A stretch of DNA of 64,000 nucleotides from an uncultured Flammeovirgaceae bacterium. Lineage in GTDB: Bacteria; Bacteroidota; Bacteroidia; Cytophagales; Cyclobacteriaceae. Shown here in pieces: positions 61,736 to 64,000 of the stretch (position 1 is its first letter; each line of letters starts with the position of its first letter). The notes under the pieces are model-generated. The model was given only the letters and a program-made list of their open reading frames with translations, did not search any database and was not told where the DNA came from. The position numbers and the translations under genes were made by a program. Where the stretch lies: NCBI GenBank assembly GCA_937883755.1, contig CAKZYA010000063.1:62001-126000 (forward strand), written 5' to 3'.

Positions 61736-64000
61736 CTAAGCAGCCTGTTTGCCCAATCGTTGGCGTCGCTTGATAATGATCAGCCCCACAGCTACAAATA
61801 AAATAATCACCCCGGCAATTGTCCACCAAACCCAAGAGTAGCTATCGTAAATTGGAGCGGGATCACCAATGAAAATAAAATTTGCCCAATAGTAAGGAGT
61901 ACTTAGGTCTTTATTTTCAGGATTACGCAAGTAGTCAAGCTTAGCCCGCCGTAGCGCTTCATCCTTAGCATAACCATTTTTCAGATAATGATGCATCTGC
62001 GAGGCAATATCAGCTGCAGCTTTATCATCGGCTTTCCAAAGAGTCGTCATAATGTTCGGACAACCTGCGTAAGCAAAAGCACGAGCTAAACTGATGATCC
62101 CCTCTCCTTTTACTAAGCGTCCGTTACCCGCGTCGCACGAGCTTAGTACTACCAGATTTACACTATCTAATCGTAGATTATATAGCTCATGTGTATATAG
62201 CCGATAACCTGCGATAGACTGCTCGTCTTGCGGATAAAACGCAATGAATGATTGCAGAGGATTTTCATCATTTACTGAAGCATGGGTTGCCAAATGCAGG
62301 ATATTATATGAACCTGCAATCTTCAAAAATAATTGTTTAGTCGCACTCTCCTCGAGATATAAACTACCTCCCACGTTGTTTACTTCTTGTCGGGAAAAAT
62401 ACAGCGGTGAGAGTGCGTTATCCCGAACCGAACGCACATTTCTTCCAGCAAAGGGAGCCATCGCCAATACCTCCTGGTTATTTGCTTCAGCAACCTCACG
62501 CAAATGAGCATTATATAAGAGTGTACCCGAAAAAGCATAGCTAACGGCATAATCATGAATCAGATATCGGTCGGCTTGCTCGTCTTCAGTTAACATCTCA
62601 AATGGAATATAGCTAAGTTCTCCCGCCGGGATAACGATCAATCGCTTCTTTTGAGAAAGATGTCTTGCTATCGGTTCTATCAACTTCTGGTACAGTTGAG
62701 CACTCCATACTGGCTGATATTCATCACCGTAGTTGTAAGCGAACAAATGTTCTTGCACATTTTCCTGGGTAGTTGTGAATATGCTATCCAGAGCCACCTC
62801 ATGCATGGTTAAAGCATTACGCTCAATAGCAAATATATATAACTCATCTTCGCCCATAAAGTATTCCAATAGTAAGTCATCGTTCTTCAGCAACTGGGTT
62901 TGCCAAGCTGATAGATCAATCGTATCTTCTTGGTACTTAAGCTGATAATATTTCTCATCCTGCTGTAACTGCTTTACTATTCGGGCTAGAGCAATTTCTA
63001 GATCATTAATCTTCTGCCGATACTCTTCGTTCTGCGTTGAGTCACTGCTTTCTACTAGTTTTAGCCGATTAGCGGTAATTTGCTGCTTAATAAGCTTCTC
63101 TTCACTGATTAGGCTGTCATTCACCTCACCCGACGTTTTGATATCTACCTCCCGCAAAATTTCAGTAAGCACTGAAGCTTTACTCTTTTCAGAGAATTGT
63201 AAAGCCAACTCAGCATATTGCTCGTCCTGAAAAAGTTGGTAAAGTTGATAAGCGGTACGAATGGCATCTCCGTACAGCGAGTGCACCTGATTCACGAAAA
63301 ACAGTTTAGCCTCTTCATTATCGTAGGTTTTTTGCGTATACCGTGCTACCCGAATAGCCTCCTGAAAGCAATTTAGGGCATGTACTAAATTCGTGGTATC
63401 TTTATTCTGCTCGAAGTACTTTACGAAAGCAGAACCTTTGTTTTGCAGAACTTGAAACTGCTTTAGTGGTAGTATCGCTTGATGACCCTCGGAAGGATTC
63501 TTCGTTACATCACGCTCATTGAATCCAAAAGTAGTATTAATCAGAGCTTTATGATAGTAGTTCAACGCCTGCCAAATACTATCTTGAGCAATTGCTATAT
63601 CACCTAAACCTCGATAAGCACTAGCGATGTAAGTGTTTTTACCCTTTATCCCGTCTGTATTAATCTTGATCGTTTTCTGAAAATAACTAAAAGCCGAGTC
63701 GAGTTGATGCTTCTCAAGAAACAACGTACCCAAGCTATTATTAATAGGCATTTCTAAAATTGAATAAGTATTTTGCTGAGCTTTCTTTAGATAGACTGAC
63801 GCGCTATCGTACTCCTGTAGAGCGATATATGAATTACCTAAACCCTGATATAGGAAAGGAAGGTAAGTTTGGTACTTCAAAACGCTTTTATATCGCTGCA
63901 CAGCCTCTTGGTGGCGTTCTAGCTTAGCAAAGGCAACAGCTATATTAAGGGTAAAGATTACCTGAGCTGCTACATAGTCAAATCCATGCTGAGGCATAAC
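61736..64000 (-). CDS. TPR-CHAT protease-like membrane protein (5' end beyond window)
   Basis: The frame is open to the right edge, and a TPR unit is already in progress there, so the N terminus is missing. At least 754 residues are visible. About six TPR units lead to a long helical linker (residues about 260-360 of the visible part). A CHAT domain follows with catalytic His in LHLATHASVND and Cys in VVLSSCDAGNGRLVKGEG, both intact. A TM helix (WWTIAGVIILFVAVGLIII) and a basic tail end the protein. The basic tail suggests a cytoplasmic C terminus and periplasmic TPR-CHAT. CHAT proteins are caspase/separase-like peptidases. The gene converges on the sigma operon. Confidence 0.9.
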   Translation of the reverse strand, partial: VMPQHGFDYVAAQVIFTLNIAVAFAKLERHQEAVQRYKSVLKYQTYLPFLYQGLGNSYIALQEYDSASVYLKKAQQNTYSILEMPINNSLGTLFLEKHQLDSAFSYFQKTIKINTDGIKGKNTYIASAYRGLGDIAIAQDSIWQALNYYHKALINTTFGFNERDVTKNPSEGHQAILPLKQFQVLQNKGSAFVKYFEQNKDTTNLVHALNCFQEAIRVARYTQKTYDNEEAKLFFVNQVHSLYGDAIRTAYQLYQLFQDEQYAELALQFSEKSKASVLTEILREVDIKTSGEVNDSLISEEKLIKQQITANRLKLVESSDSTQNEEYRQKINDLEIALARIVKQLQQDEKYYQLKYQEDTIDLSAWQTQLLKNDDLLLEYFMGEDELYIFAIERNALTMHEVALDSIFTTTQENVQEHLFAYNYGDEYQPVWSAQLYQKLIEPIARHLSQKKRLIVIPAGELSYIPFEMLTEDEQADRYLIHDYAVSYAFSGTLLYNAHLREVAEANNQEVLAMAPFAGRNVRSVRDNALSPLYFSRQEVNNVGGSLYLEESATKQLFLKIAGSYNILHLATHASVNDENPLQSFIAFYPQDEQSIAGYRLYTHELYNLRLDSVNLVVLSSCDAGNGRLVKGEGIISLARAFAYAGCPNIMTTLWKADDKAAADIASQMHHYLKNGYAKDEALRRAKLDYLRNPENKDLSTPYYWANFIFIGDPAPIYDSYSWVWWTIAGVIILFVAVGLIIIKRRQRLGKQAA

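Noticed and set aside
61736-64000. Part of a CRISPR-associated Craspase system
   Set aside because: The TPR-CHAT protein has a C-terminal TM helix, and no Cas protein, repeat array or Csx30-like gene is in the window; only the general sigma/CHAT parallel is kept as a finding.

Overview
The window is ordinary chromosomal DNA of a Bacteroidota bacterium, most plausibly of the order Cytophagales; I do not assign a family. Supporting signs are a type IX secretion (T9SS) C-terminal sorting domain on a 3790-residue surface protein, many lipoproteins with Bacteroidota-style lipoboxes, menaquinone synthesis (menA), bacillithiol genes (bshA, bshC), a fold-III arginine decarboxylase of the Bacteroidota type, a DUF6048/DUF6452-like pair, and TTG-N18-20-TAnnTTTG promoters. 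Base composition looks uniform, moderately AT-rich. I see no insertion sequence, prophage, integrase, tRNA, rRNA or CRISPR array.

Layout. 1-506: the N-terminal part of a LytS-type sensor kinase running off the left edge. 0.6-10.8 kb, all minus strand: a seven-domain FAS1 lipoprotein, a HisA paralogue with altered active-site residues, a serine/threonine dehydratase-like PLP enzyme, an exported RraA-like protein, a small membrane protein, YaaA, a MATE exporter, a NUDIX hydrolase and a TrmH-family RNA methyltransferase. 11-14.4 kb: mutS convergent with a Tat-exported NIPSNAP protein. 14.5-26.2 kb: a large PAS hybrid histidine kinase, pyrE, a double-domain universal stress protein, menA, argS, speA and a HAMP-GAF-PAS sensor with no output domain. 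26.6-33.8 kb: prfA with a beta-helix lipoprotein, yjbQ, then two rhomboid proteases and mutL. 33.8-42.6 kb: a GH3/serine-hydrolase fusion whose GH3 half looks inactive, bshA, a PD40 protein, a cystathionine gamma-synthase/lyase, an unknown membrane protein and an apiosidase-like (DUF4038) enzyme. 42.7-54.1 kb: one giant T9SS adhesin-like gene. 54.1-60 kb: the DUF6048/DUF6452-like pair, then rimO-bshC-5-FTHF cyclo-ligase, and a YWTD-type lipoprotein. 60.1-64 kb: an ECF sigma factor overlapping a membrane-anchored TPR protein that looks like its anti-sigma factor, convergent with a TPR-CHAT protease-like protein cut by the right edge.

How genes work together. Most are conserved housekeeping genes: mismatch repair (mutS and mutL), translation (argS, prfA, rimO), and low-molecular-weight thiol synthesis (bshA and bshC; bshB is not in the window). 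The most interesting parts are the sigma / TPR anti-sigma / TPR-CHAT locus, where topology suggests the CHAT protease domain and the TPR sensor domain face the same periplasmic compartment; two apparent pseudo- or neo-enzymes (the HisA paralogue and the GH3 half of the fusion); and the giant four-module surface protein. Genes are tightly packed: four convergent pairs overlap at their stop codons, two of them sharing one CTAG as both stops.
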